In this document: positions 26,938-33,695 of the stretch, in pieces
Numbering within the stretch: the first letter of the stretch is position 1
How the letters are laid out: every line of letters begins with the position of its first letter
Origin: Firmicutes bacterium CAG:194
GTDB taxonomy: Bacteria > Bacillota > Clostridia > Lachnospirales > Lachnospiraceae
Length of the DNA stretch: 64,000 bases
Assembly (NCBI GenBank): GCA_000432915.1
Contig: HF995228.1
Span: forward strand, 1 to 64,000
Direction of reading: 5' to 3'
Notes under the pieces: generated by a model
The model's input: the letters and a program-made list of their open reading frames with translations, nothing else
Told to the model about the DNA's origin: nothing
The model's database searches: none
Translations under genes and position numbers: made by a program

Positions 26938-27618
26938 CTATGCCCGTGCACCATACTGCTCATAATATGCATCGATTGCTGACTTGATCCGGTCATCAAT
27001 CACCACTCTGCCACCACATTCTTTATTGTACAGATGCTCTGTTACCTCTGCCATGGATACGATCGCATTTGCTTCGATGCCATATAATTCTTTAATTTCA
27101 TCAAGTGCTGACTTCTCGCCGCCTTTTCCGACTTCCATACGATTTAAGGATACCATCAGACCGATGACCTCTACATCTGCCTGTGCCTTCAGTATCGGGA
27201 AGGTTTCTTCAATGGATTTGCCGCTTGTTGTCACATCCTCGATGATCACTACCTTATCTCCGTCCTTCAGCTTGCTGCCAAGCAGGATTCCTGTATCGCC
27301 ATGATCCTTGACTTCCTTTCTGTTGGAACAGTAACGGATATCTTTTCCATATAACTTGCTGATCGCGATCGTGGTCGCAACAGTCAGCGGAATGCCCTTA
27401 TAAGCAGGCCCGAACAGGACATCAAAATCCAGTCCGTACGTATCATGGATTGCCTTTGCGTAATACTCGCCAAGCTTCATCAGCTGTGAACCTGTCACAT
27501 AAGCACCCGCATTCATGAAAAATGGGGATTTTCTGCCGCTCTTTAATGTAAACTCGCCAAATTTCAAAACATCACTTGCTACCATAAATTCGATAAATTC
27601 CTGTTTATACTGTTCCAC
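26938..27618 (-). CDS. pyrE: Orotate phosphoribosyltransferase
   Basis: PyrE joins orotate to PRPP to give OMP in pyrimidine synthesis. The 226-residue protein has the PRPP-binding motif VVIIEDVTTSGKSI near residue 120, and the FTLKSGRKSPFF and GPAYKGIPL segments of the family. It is the first gene of a minus-strand unit followed by two small membrane proteins and the aminopeptidase; the partner pyrF lies 10 kb away at 37526. Its promoter is at 27681-27709. Confidence 0.97.
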   Translation of the reverse strand: MEQYKQEFIEFMVASDVLKFGEFTLKSGRKSPFFMNAGAYVTGSQLMKLGEYYAKAIHDTYGLDFDVLFGPAYKGIPLTVATTIAISKLYGKDIRYCSNRKEVKDHGDTGILLGSKLKDGDKVVIIEDVTTSGKSIEETFPILKAQADVEVIGLMVSLNRMEVGKGGEKSALDEIKELYGIEANAIVSMAEVTEHLYNKECGGRVVIDDRIKSAIDAYYEQYGARA

Positions 27619-27680
27619 TTTGCTGTGTCCTCCTTATTGTAAGCCGCTTCGGCATTTGTATCGTTCTTGCATATGAAGTA

Positions 27681-27709
27681 AGTATACCATTACCTACTTT
27701 TCTTTTCAA
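27681..27709 (-). promoter_or_regulatory. pyrE promoter
   Basis: Minus strand TTGAAA (27704-27709), 17 bases, TATACT (27681-27686), about 60 bases before the pyrE start. No attenuator-type hairpin was recognised in the short leader. Confidence 0.7.
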
Positions 27710-27775
27710 CCAGCAAATCTTGTGCTTTACGCATATATCAGATCTGTCTCTTTTTATCAGGTATATGATTTCTTA

Positions 27776-27784
27776 TGTTATACT
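27776..27784 (+). promoter_or_regulatory. Extended -10 promoter of toxin mRNA
   Basis: TGTTATACT is an extended -10 element (TG-N-TATACT) without a good -35. It would start an mRNA near 27791 with a 75-base leader. In that leader CCCTCT (27834-27839) can pair with AGAGGG (27851-27856), hiding the Shine-Dalgarno sequence of the toxin gene. Confidence 0.55.
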
Positions 27785-27865
27785 GCTGTTTGTGTGATCG
27801 AAAAGAAAGCAGGATGTGATTTTCCGAGTTATGCCCTCTAGTATTACGAAAGAGGGGTGATGCCA

Positions 27866-27952
27866 ATGAACACATTAGAAGTGCTTACACTTTTATTAGT
27901 TGTTTTTGCGGCTCTGTCTTACATAGATAATCATAACGACAAAAAGAAATAG
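27866..27952 (+). CDS. Holin-like small membrane toxin of a type I toxin-antitoxin system
   Basis: A 28-residue peptide, MNTLEVLTLLLVVFAALSYI then DNHNDKKK. One hydrophobic helix (residues 4-20) followed by a polar, Lys-rich tail matches the putative holin-like toxin family of Firmicutes, small membrane peptides kept silent by an antisense RNA. AGAGGGG lies eight bases upstream. The stop codon is inside the left arm of a perfect terminator stem (27950-27984). Convergent from the right is an antisense promoter (28047-28075). The peptide is too short for routine gene finders, and is supported by the complete surrounding architecture. Confidence 0.75.
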   Translation: MNTLEVLTLLLVVFAALSYIDNHNDKKK

Positions 27953-28040
27953 CATCCCCAACCCTCGCAAAGTTTAGGATGCTATTCTTATTAGTTTTCT
28001 CAACTGAGGGCAAATCGGAGTCATATCCGATTCACTTTCT
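27942..28040 (-). ncRNA. Predicted antisense RNA antitoxin
   Basis: Transcription from the minus promoter at 28047-28075 would start near 28040 and end at the shared hairpin 27950-27984, followed on this strand by TTTCTTTTT (ending about 27942). The result is an RNA of about 100 bases overlapping the 3' end of the toxin mRNA, including its terminator. Inferred by analogy to Fst/par-like and holin-like-toxin loci, which have convergent RNAs sharing one bidirectional terminator. Confidence 0.55.
27950..27984. terminator. Bidirectional terminator of the toxin locus
   Basis: TAGCATCC (27950-27957) and GGATGCTA (27977-27984) form a perfect 8-bp stem. T-rich tracts follow on both strands (TTCTTATT on plus, TTTCTTTTT on minus). 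The toxin stop codon lies at its left edge. Confidence 0.7.
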
Positions 28041-28046
28041 AAGTAG

Positions 28047-28075
28047 ATTATACACTAGGGCACTTGATTATTCAA
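28047..28075 (-). promoter_or_regulatory. Antisense RNA promoter
   Basis: Minus strand TTGAAT (28070-28075), 17 bases, TATAAT (28047-28052). It is stronger than the toxin promoter, as expected for an antitoxin RNA. Confidence 0.65.
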
Positions 28076-28086
28076 GCGCCCTTTTT
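28058..28086 (+). terminator. Second terminator downstream of toxin locus
   Basis: GGGC-A-CTTGA pairs with TCAAG-C-GCCC around TTAT, followed by TTTTT on the plus strand. It would stop toxin mRNA that reads through the first terminator. It overlaps the -35 region of the antisense promoter. Confidence 0.55.
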
Positions 28087-28113
28087 ATTCTCGTATTTCA
28101 CGCATTCCCAATG

Positions 28114-28716
28114 TCAGTCCAGGATCTTTCCGTCAATGGAGATCGTCACAACCTGCCAGGGAATCATTTTACCGCAGTCCTGCAGTGCTTTCTTTGCCGC
28201 CATTTCCAGACCGCCGCAGCATGGCACTTCCATGCGGAGCACCGTTACGGAGCGGATATCATTCTGCTTCAAAATCTCCGTCAATTTCTCACTGTAATTG
28301 ACACCATCCAGCTTCGGACAGCCGATCAGCGTCACTCTGCCTGCCACAAATTCACTATGGAATTTTGCATATGCATAAGCTGTACAATCTGCTGCAATAA
28401 GCAGCTTTGCGCCTTCAAAATACGGACTCTGCACAGGTGCCAGCCTGATCTGTACCGGCCAGTTGAGCAATCTGTCCTTTTCCTGCTTTGCTTTGAGTAC
28501 CGCAGCTTCATCATAAGCCGGTGCTTCTCTTTCCTCGAATGTGATCGCACCGGTCGGGCAGCCCGGCAGACAATCTCCGAAGCCGTCGCAGAAATGCTCT
28601 CTTGTCAGCTTAGCCTTTCCGTCTATAATCTCTATCGCGCCTTCATGACAAGCGGTTGCACAGATCCCGCAGCCATTACATTTTTCCTCATCAATATGAA
28701 TGATCTTTCTAACCAT
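28114..28716 (-). CDS. Two-cluster 4Fe-4S ferredoxin-type protein
   Basis: A 200-residue protein. The N-terminal part holds two Cys motifs for [4Fe-4S] clusters: CNGCGICATAC (about residues 14-24) with a later Cys, and CDGFGDCLPGC (about 43-53). The second half has a conserved Cys pair in a VPCCGG segment near residue 170. This layout is typical of small electron-transfer proteins of anaerobes that accompany Crp/Fnr-type regulators. It is divergent from the regulator at 28802, and its promoter carries the palindrome 28774-28789. Partner enzyme not present in the window; redox role inferred. Confidence 0.85.
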   Translation of the reverse strand: MVRKIIHIDEEKCNGCGICATACHEGAIEIIDGKAKLTREHFCDGFGDCLPGCPTGAITFEEREAPAYDEAAVLKAKQEKDRLLNWPVQIRLAPVQSPYFEGAKLLIAADCTAYAYAKFHSEFVAGRVTLIGCPKLDGVNYSEKLTEILKQNDIRSVTVLRMEVPCCGGLEMAAKKALQDCGKMIPWQVVTISIDGKILD

Positions 28717-28746
28717 TTGCGGTTCCTCCTTGACTTTTCTGTCGTC

Positions 28747-28789
28747 ATTGTACTAAACTTATTGCAATAATTATGTTGGATTTCCAACA
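28747..28789 (-). promoter_or_regulatory. Crp/Fnr-type operator and ferredoxin promoter
   Basis: TGTTGGA-TT-TCCAACA (28774-28789) is a perfect 7-2-7 palindrome. On the minus strand a -10 box TACAAT (28747-28752) puts the predicted start at 28740, so the palindrome centre falls at -41.5, the class II activator position. No good -35 hexamer is present, which fits an activator-dependent promoter. The regulator gene starts 12 bases beyond the palindrome on the other strand. Confidence 0.7.
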
Positions 28790-28801
28790 AAAGGAGTTGC
28801 T

Positions 28802-29479
28802 ATGTCAAAAAATTTTGCATCATATGGAACCGTTTTACAGAAAAATCCATTGTTTCATGGAATTCCGCATGCAGAACTGCCCTGTGTTCTCGAAAAACTG
28901 AAAGCGCACACCAGACATTATACAAAAGAAGAAACGATCCGCCACTGCGGTGATGCTGTCAACTTTATCGGTATTGTACTGCAGGGTGATATCCACATCC
29001 TGCAGGATGATTATTACGGCAATCGCAGCATCACTGCCTCTGTTTCCGCCGGTGCTCTTTTTGCAGAGGCTTTTGCCTGTGCAGACATCACAGAGCTTCC
29101 TGCCACGATCGTCGCCGCCACAGACTGTCATATCTTAACCATCAGCAGTCATGCCCTGCTGCACGCCACAGATGAAAGCTGGACTTACCACACTGTCCTG
29201 ATCCGGAATCTGCTTGGCATCGTCGCACGCAAAAACATGTATCTGAACCGGAAGCTGAAATATACTTCCCACAAAACAACGGCAGAAAAGCTGCTTGCCT
29301 ATCTGAATGACCAGGCAAAAGAAAAAGGAACAAATGCTTTCTATATTCCGTTTAACCGACAGCAGCTTGCCGATTATCTCGGCGTAGAAAGAAGCGCCAT
29401 GTCTGCAGAGATCAGCAGACTCGCTTCTCTTGGTCTCCTCGAAACACGGCGCAGTTATTTTAAATTATTAAAGCCGTAA
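28802..29479 (+). CDS. Crp/Fnr-family transcriptional regulator
   Basis: 225 residues: an N-terminal cyclic-nucleotide-binding-type beta domain (about 20-135), a dimerisation helix, and a winged helix at the C-terminus (about 150-222) with recognition segment RQQLADYLGVERSAMSAEIS. There is no N-terminal Cys cluster of the E. coli FNR type; scattered Cys residues (positions near 27, 48, 97) leave a redox role open. The start follows AAAGGAG. It is divergent from the ferredoxin gene and probably activates it through the -41.5 palindrome, which also lies next to its own start. Confidence 0.9.
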   Translation: MSKNFASYGTVLQKNPLFHGIPHAELPCVLEKLKAHTRHYTKEETIRHCGDAVNFIGIVLQGDIHILQDDYYGNRSITASVSAGALFAEAFACADITELPATIVAATDCHILTISSHALLHATDESWTYHTVLIRNLLGIVARKNMYLNRKLKYTSHKTTAEKLLAYLNDQAKEKGTNAFYIPFNRQQLADYLGVERSAMSAEISRLASLGLLETRRSYFKLLKP

Positions 29480-29620
29480 TTCGATGTTGCTGTCCGTGAT
29501 GAATCAGCACTTTCCCCGGTCGTTTCCAAATGCTTTTCCTTTATCAGAGACTACCGTTTTCCGGCTGTTACAGATACCTTTTCGGCTTAAACTGCCTTTT
29601 TGTCCGGCTTTGTAAATTTT

Positions 29621-30013
29621 CTATCGCATTCTCATAACCGCTCCCAGCACGATGAAAAGCCCCATACACAAGAACAGAATCGTATCCGGTCTTACTTTTC
29701 TCAGAAAAATACAGGTTTGTGGATGCTTGGAATTGATGTAGATCGGATGGATATTGCCATGTTCCATATTTTCCGTCAGCTTTTTATATGGCACATTTTG
29801 TGCCAGTTGACTTTGAAAACTAACGCCCTGATAAGTATAAGTAAAAACAGGTACATCTACCTTTCGTATGCCATATCTGCCGCCGCCATAATAAGTCCTG
29901 TATCCCGTATGCTCTGCCTCTATCTGCTCTGTACACAGAATCAGGATACACAGATCCCTTACGCCTAACAAAAACACACCGATACCAATTACAATAAATA
30001 ATACATGCTCCAC
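29621..30013 (-). CDS. DUF3592-like membrane protein
   Basis: 130 residues with a membrane helix at each end (about 5-28 and 108-127) and an extracytoplasmic beta-rich middle containing VPVFTYTYQG and the IHPIYINSKHP segment, as in DUF3592 proteins. The start follows GAGGAGAAAG. Function unknown. The 140 bases between the Crp/Fnr gene and this gene show no clear feature. Confidence 0.75.
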   Translation of the reverse strand: MEHVLFIVIGIGVFLLGVRDLCILILCTEQIEAEHTGYRTYYGGGRYGIRKVDVPVFTYTYQGVSFQSQLAQNVPYKKLTENMEHGNIHPIYINSKHPQTCIFLRKVRPDTILFLCMGLFIVLGAVMRMR

Positions 30014-30140
30014 GGCTTTCTCCTCTTATCCATCCGGTAATCCGATCAAATTTGTTCTTTTCTTTTTCTTATTATAGCTTATATTCATAGGAGACACAAT
30101 TCTTTCACATACTAAACCAATAAAATGAAAGGAGTTTTCT

Positions 30141-30800
30141 ATGGAATCTGTATTTACGATCGAGCAACTACGTCCCATTCGGGATGGCTTTACCATATCC
30201 AGAGATACAAAACTGGGCAATACCACAAAAGTTACCCCTTTCTCACTCGGAAAGGATACGTCCATCAGCCAGGAAAGCTATGACCGTATGACCATGTACA
30301 TTGGTGCGGCGGGTCAGGGCACTTTCCTGATCGGAGAAGATGCAGCACAGAAACTGCTTTTACCTGATACGGTGCTGATCGTTCCCGGCAGAACATTATG
30401 CGGAATGGAAACAGACGCCGGCATGGTTTACACAGTGATCATATTGGAAAACAACACAGAAAAGGAGATTATTATGAACCCAAACGCGAAAACAAACGAA
30501 GTATTTGAACTGAAGAATCTGATCGACTATGAAGAAGGCAGCATTGCCAACATGGATGTTGTCAGCAATCCTACCATGAAATATGTTCTTATGGCATTTG
30601 ATGAAGGAACCGGTCTGACGCCACACCGTGCACCGGGCAATGCGATCGTATTTGCACTCGAAGGCAAGGCTACGATCGGCTATGAAGGAAAGGACTATGA
30701 ACTTTCCGCCGGAGAATGCTTCCGCTTTGAAAAGAACGGTCTGCACTCTGTCACAGCAAACGGCAGATTTAAAATGGCATTATTACTTGTTCTTGCATAA
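30141..30800 (+). CDS. Double-cupin protein
   Basis: 219 residues with two cupin barrels: about residues 20-105, lacking a clear His triad, and about 125-219 with TPHRAPGNAIVFALEGKA and GLHSVTAN, which give the His ligands of a metal-binding cupin. The family includes small isomerases, sugar-binding and stress proteins; the reaction here is unknown. An AAAGGAG site precedes the ATG. It stands alone. Confidence 0.85.
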   Translation: MESVFTIEQLRPIRDGFTISRDTKLGNTTKVTPFSLGKDTSISQESYDRMTMYIGAAGQGTFLIGEDAAQKLLLPDTVLIVPGRTLCGMETDAGMVYTVIILENNTEKEIIMNPNAKTNEVFELKNLIDYEEGSIANMDVVSNPTMKYVLMAFDEGTGLTPHRAPGNAIVFALEGKATIGYEGKDYELSAGECFRFEKNGLHSVTANGRFKMALLLVLA

Positions 30801-30923
30801 GCAATCATATCTCCGTTTGAAGAGATCGTGATATGGCAGCTGCCATAGTTGTAGCCGCCATAGATCATGCCCTTTTCTGCAGCAGATGGCAGTTTAAACG
30901 GTCCCGTTTCATATTCTCATATA
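30800..30923 (-). pseudogene. Possible remnant of a radical SAM/SPASM protein
   Basis: On the minus strand, an open stretch of about 40 codons from 30923 reads EYETGPFKLPSAAEK then GMIYGGYNYGSCHITISSNG and DMIAYAR. The IYGG-x-N-x-GSCHIT-x-x-x-NGD-x-x-A pattern resembles the C-terminal SPASM region of radical SAM peptide-modifying enzymes, with Tyr where Cys is expected. It begins right after a stop codon, has no start, and runs into the end of the cupin gene. I read it as a decayed fragment; a chance resemblance is possible. Confidence 0.3.
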
Positions 30924-30940
30924 CTGTTGTATCCAAAAAG

Positions 30941-30993
30941 TAACCGTGGTAACCTATAACCGATTGACAGGATTTGGGATATTACATTATAAT
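30941..30993 (+). promoter_or_regulatory. HxlR-operon promoter with TAACC repeats
   Basis: TTGACA (30964-30969), 18 bases, TATAAT (30988-30993). Just upstream, GTAACCGTGGTAACC is followed by TATAACC, giving three TAACC copies at 9- and 7-base steps. They are a candidate site for the HxlR protein encoded downstream. Confidence 0.65.
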
Positions 30994-31037
30994 CTGATGT
31001 AACACGCAAAAAGAATCTAATATAAGGAGCTGATAAT

Positions 31038-31358
31038 GTGCTGACAAAAGAAGAATTACCGGAATGCCCAGTTGCTACTACCGTTGCTTTGATTGGAAGC
31101 AAATGGAAGTTACTTATTATAAGAAATCTGTTGCAGAGACCATGGCGGTTCAACGAGCTTCGAAAGGATCTGGACGGGATCAGCCAGAAGGTGCTGACCG
31201 ACAGTCTGCGTTCCATGGAAGAGGACGGACTGATCACCCGGACGGTTTATCCGGAGGTTCCGCCCAGAGTGGAATATGCATTAAGCGACCTTGGAAAATC
31301 CTTAAAACCGATCCTGGATTCTATGGTCGCGTGGGGCAATTCATATAAAAATATGTAA
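31038..31358 (+). CDS. HxlR-family transcriptional regulator
   Basis: 106 residues forming a winged helix with the HxlR hallmarks: ELPECPVATTVALIGSKWK at the N-terminus with a single Cys, then RFNELRKDLDGISQKVLTDSLRSM. In characterised members the Cys senses electrophiles or oxidants. The start is a GTG with AAGGAG eight bases upstream (the ATG two bases earlier is in a frame that stops at once). It is the first gene of an operon with an FKBP isomerase 14 bases downstream. Confidence 0.9.
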   Translation: MLTKEELPECPVATTVALIGSKWKLLIIRNLLQRPWRFNELRKDLDGISQKVLTDSLRSMEEDGLITRTVYPEVPPRVEYALSDLGKSLKPILDSMVAWGNSYKNM

Positions 31359-31372
31359 AACGGAGGACAACT

Positions 31373-31798
31373 ATGAGCAATGTAGGAAAGAAATGTAAGG
31401 TACATTACACCGGCACCTTTAACAGCGGTGAAAAATTTGATTCATCCTATGACCGCGGCGAGCCGCTGGAATTTGTCTGTGGTGCAGGCATGATGATCAA
31501 GGGCTTTGATGAAGCCGTAAAGGAAATGGAGACCGGTCAGATCATTGATATCCATTTAATGCCGGAGGAAGCATACGGAATGCCGGATCCGCAGAATATC
31601 GTCACACTGGAACTTGGTCAGTTACCGGGTGCAGAAGGCTTATCTGTCGGTGAGCATGTTTATTTATCCACCCCAACCGGGCAGTCTTTCCCTGTTACCG
31701 TGACAGCTAAGGACGATACCCATATCACGCTCGATGCCAACCATGAAATGGCCGGAAAAGAACTGAACTTCAAGATCGAACTTGTTTCTGTAGAATAA
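31373..31798 (+). CDS. FKBP-type peptidyl-prolyl isomerase, SlyD-like
   Basis: 141 residues with FKBP strands at both ends and the inserted chaperone flap of the SlyD type in the middle (about 70-125). It starts MSNVGKKCKVHYTGTF and has GEKFDSSYDRGEPLEF. It catalyses cis-trans isomerisation at proline and helps folding. The His/Cys-rich nickel-binding tail of E. coli SlyD is absent. Cotranscribed between the HxlR gene and an unknown gene 11 bases downstream. Confidence 0.92.
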   Translation: MSNVGKKCKVHYTGTFNSGEKFDSSYDRGEPLEFVCGAGMMIKGFDEAVKEMETGQIIDIHLMPEEAYGMPDPQNIVTLELGQLPGAEGLSVGEHVYLSTPTGQSFPVTVTAKDDTHITLDANHEMAGKELNFKIELVSVE

Positions 31799-31809
31799 GG
31801 AGATTTCCT

Positions 31810-32853
31810 ATGGCAAATGAATCATTTTTTGTAGATGACCATGTCCGGCTCACCATGCAGGACATTGATCAGCAGGTACGCAGGTATCTGACTGCCTGTG
31901 AACGTGAAAAAGCCAGTTACCGGCTTGTGGAAGAAGCGATTGCCACACAGCTGATCCCCCAGGTGGAAAACCTCATGTCCAAAGATGCCATGAATGGTGG
32001 TATCCATCCGATGAAGCATCATACCTACCAGGGACATCCCGGCCTTTTCTGCTACAATATTTTCATCGTAAACTACGGATTTGCCAAAGGTCATTTGTAT
32101 CATGAACTGGAAAAGATCGGCGATGTGCCGTTTTATGATGCGGGAAATATGATCGATGAAGGGAACCGGCTTCTTGCCATGATCGAAGATCTGGAGCAGG
32201 GCATATCCTGCTGGGACTTCCCCAAAAAATATTTCCGCATCCCCCGCTTCAAGGGAACGGACGGACTGCTTTCAGGCATCGAGCGTATGATCGATGATGC
32301 CATAAAAAGCGGTTTTGGCTGGGAGAAGATCAGCGACGAAATGTCATATTACAATACAACAACCGGTGAATGCGGCATTCTTCTGGATGTAGCCCCCGAT
32401 AAGAAACTGGCGGATTATACCCTGTTTTCGTTTCTGAGCAATAACAGACAGCCCTTGGGCGTCGGTATCCCTCATATGCTGTCTGACGGTCTGTATCTTA
32501 ACGGAAAGATCAAACGGTACCAGTTACAGCTGCTGTTTACACTGGTCGATCCATTACATAATAAAGAACTGTTCCGGTTAAACCGTGCGGATTTTGAACT
32601 GGTCACAAAAGATATCGAGGCGGAAAATATCATGGACCGGGGATACTTCTCAACACGCGTCAATATCAATCTGTTCCATGAAAATACGCAGCAGTTTTCC
32701 TCTCAGCTTCTAAAGAATAAAATATTCAGGCAATATCACCCAAAGCTTGGATGGATGGCGAATTCTAAACTCGGTATGAAATCCTACGCTTCTCTTGGGG
32801 AAGAATTTTATGACCAATATGAGACCGGCTTAAAGAAGCTGCAGGCCCGTTAG
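31810..32853 (+). CDS. Conserved protein of unknown function
   Basis: 347 residues, soluble, no signal peptide, starting MANESFFVDDHV after an AAGGAG site. It mixes helices and strands; Cys are few. I recognise no catalytic motif. It is the third gene of the HxlR-FKBP operon, so it may share an oxidant or protein-folding context. Its 3' end overlaps the convergent gene at 32830 by 24 bases. Confidence 0.75.
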   Translation: MANESFFVDDHVRLTMQDIDQQVRRYLTACEREKASYRLVEEAIATQLIPQVENLMSKDAMNGGIHPMKHHTYQGHPGLFCYNIFIVNYGFAKGHLYHELEKIGDVPFYDAGNMIDEGNRLLAMIEDLEQGISCWDFPKKYFRIPRFKGTDGLLSGIERMIDDAIKSGFGWEKISDEMSYYNTTTGECGILLDVAPDKKLADYTLFSFLSNNRQPLGVGIPHMLSDGLYLNGKIKRYQLQLLFTLVDPLHNKELFRLNRADFELVTKDIEAENIMDRGYFSTRVNINLFHENTQQFSSQLLKNKIFRQYHPKLGWMANSKLGMKSYASLGEEFYDQYETGLKKLQAR

Positions 32854-33282
32854 ATATTTTCGGTACAATTTCTCACAGGCGTTGTTATAAGACGTTTCAT
32901 GCAGCGGATCATACAATCTCATAAGCAGGGCAGATGGAATTGCCCTGCTTATTTCTGCGGATGCAATGCAATATTTCCACTGCAGCCGGACATACATCTG
33001 CGAAATCCAGTTCAGTAAAATACGATCACATTCTATAGCTTCCTTTCGTGGCGCACACAGTGAAAAATCGATACTGTTCTTCAGCTGCTTATAGCCTTTA
33101 TTCAGCGCACTCCAGTTGCCAACATCCATCTTTCTTCTGATTTCCGAATGCTGCATATACACATCTATCATGGAACACAGATCGTATTCCGTGATCTCAG
33201 TCAGTTTGATAAACAATAAGGTATGAAGGTCTATGACATCTTCCAGATAGATTTCATCATACGCAGTCTTATCCGCTTCCAT
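32830..33282 (-). CDS. Helical hypothetical protein
   Basis: 150 residues, predicted nearly all alpha-helical, starting MEADKTAYDEIYLEDVI. It has no recognised motif. It lies 15 bases downstream of the FakA-like gene on the same strand, so it is probably cotranscribed and under the same GTTAG-N6-CTAAC box. The last 24 bases overlap the convergent gene. A start with only a weak GGAGACAC site is used. Confidence 0.65.
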   Translation of the reverse strand: MEADKTAYDEIYLEDVIDLHTLLFIKLTEITEYDLCSMIDVYMQHSEIRRKMDVGNWSALNKGYKQLKNSIDFSLCAPRKEAIECDRILLNWISQMYVRLQWKYCIASAEISRAIPSALLMRLYDPLHETSYNNACEKLYRKYLTGLQLL

Positions 33283-33297
33283 TTTGTGTCTCCTCAG

Positions 33298-33588
33298 TCA
33301 GCCCTGCATTCCGTTTGCCTGTCTGATCATGTCCTCTACAACAATATCGTAGATCTCCCCGAGTGTGTTGCAGTACTCTAAGATCTTCCACGGCTCGTTT
33401 GTATGGAAATGGATCTTGATCAGATCTTCATCTCCCGCTGCGATCAGGCTGTTGCCTTCAAAATGCTCTGTGATGTAGTCTGCGATCGCATCCTCATCCA
33501 GATCCTCATCTCTTCTGTCGATCAGAAGCTGTGTATCATAACGATATGCAAACTGATCATCTTCTGCATCAATTGAATTTACTCCCAT
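33298..33588 (-). CDS. Stand-alone FakA C-terminal-like domain protein
   Basis: 96 residues resembling only the last domain of fatty-acid kinase FakA/DAK2 proteins, which normally have over 500 residues. Matching segments are NSLIAAGDEDLIKIHFHTNE and the final GEIYDIVVEDMIRQ. Without the DhaL kinase domain it cannot be a complete kinase. It may be a binding or regulatory module for a FakA or DegV protein elsewhere. The start follows AGGAGGCACACA. Its promoter (33657-33685) carries the same 16-bp palindrome as the feo promoter. Confidence 0.75.
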   Translation of the reverse strand: MGVNSIDAEDDQFAYRYDTQLLIDRRDEDLDEDAIADYITEHFEGNSLIAAGDEDLIKIHFHTNEPWKILEYCNTLGEIYDIVVEDMIRQANGMQG

Positions 33589-33638
33589 TGTGTGCCTCCT
33601 GTTATTATCTTCACTTTGCTGCCTGCCGAATTTGGCTG

Positions 33639-33685
33639 GTTAGATATTTCTAACCAATTTTACCATCCATTTGCCGGATTTGCAA
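33639..33685 (-). promoter_or_regulatory. Promoter with GTTAG-N6-CTAAC box
   Basis: Minus strand TTGCAA (33680-33685), 17 bases, TAAAAT (33657-33662). GTTAG-N6-CTAAC (33639-33654) lies directly after the -10 box, over the expected start, a repressor position. The half-sites and spacing are identical to the boxes at 54968 and 55581 in the feo operon. Confidence 0.7.
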
Positions 33686-33695
33686 ATAGAACGCT

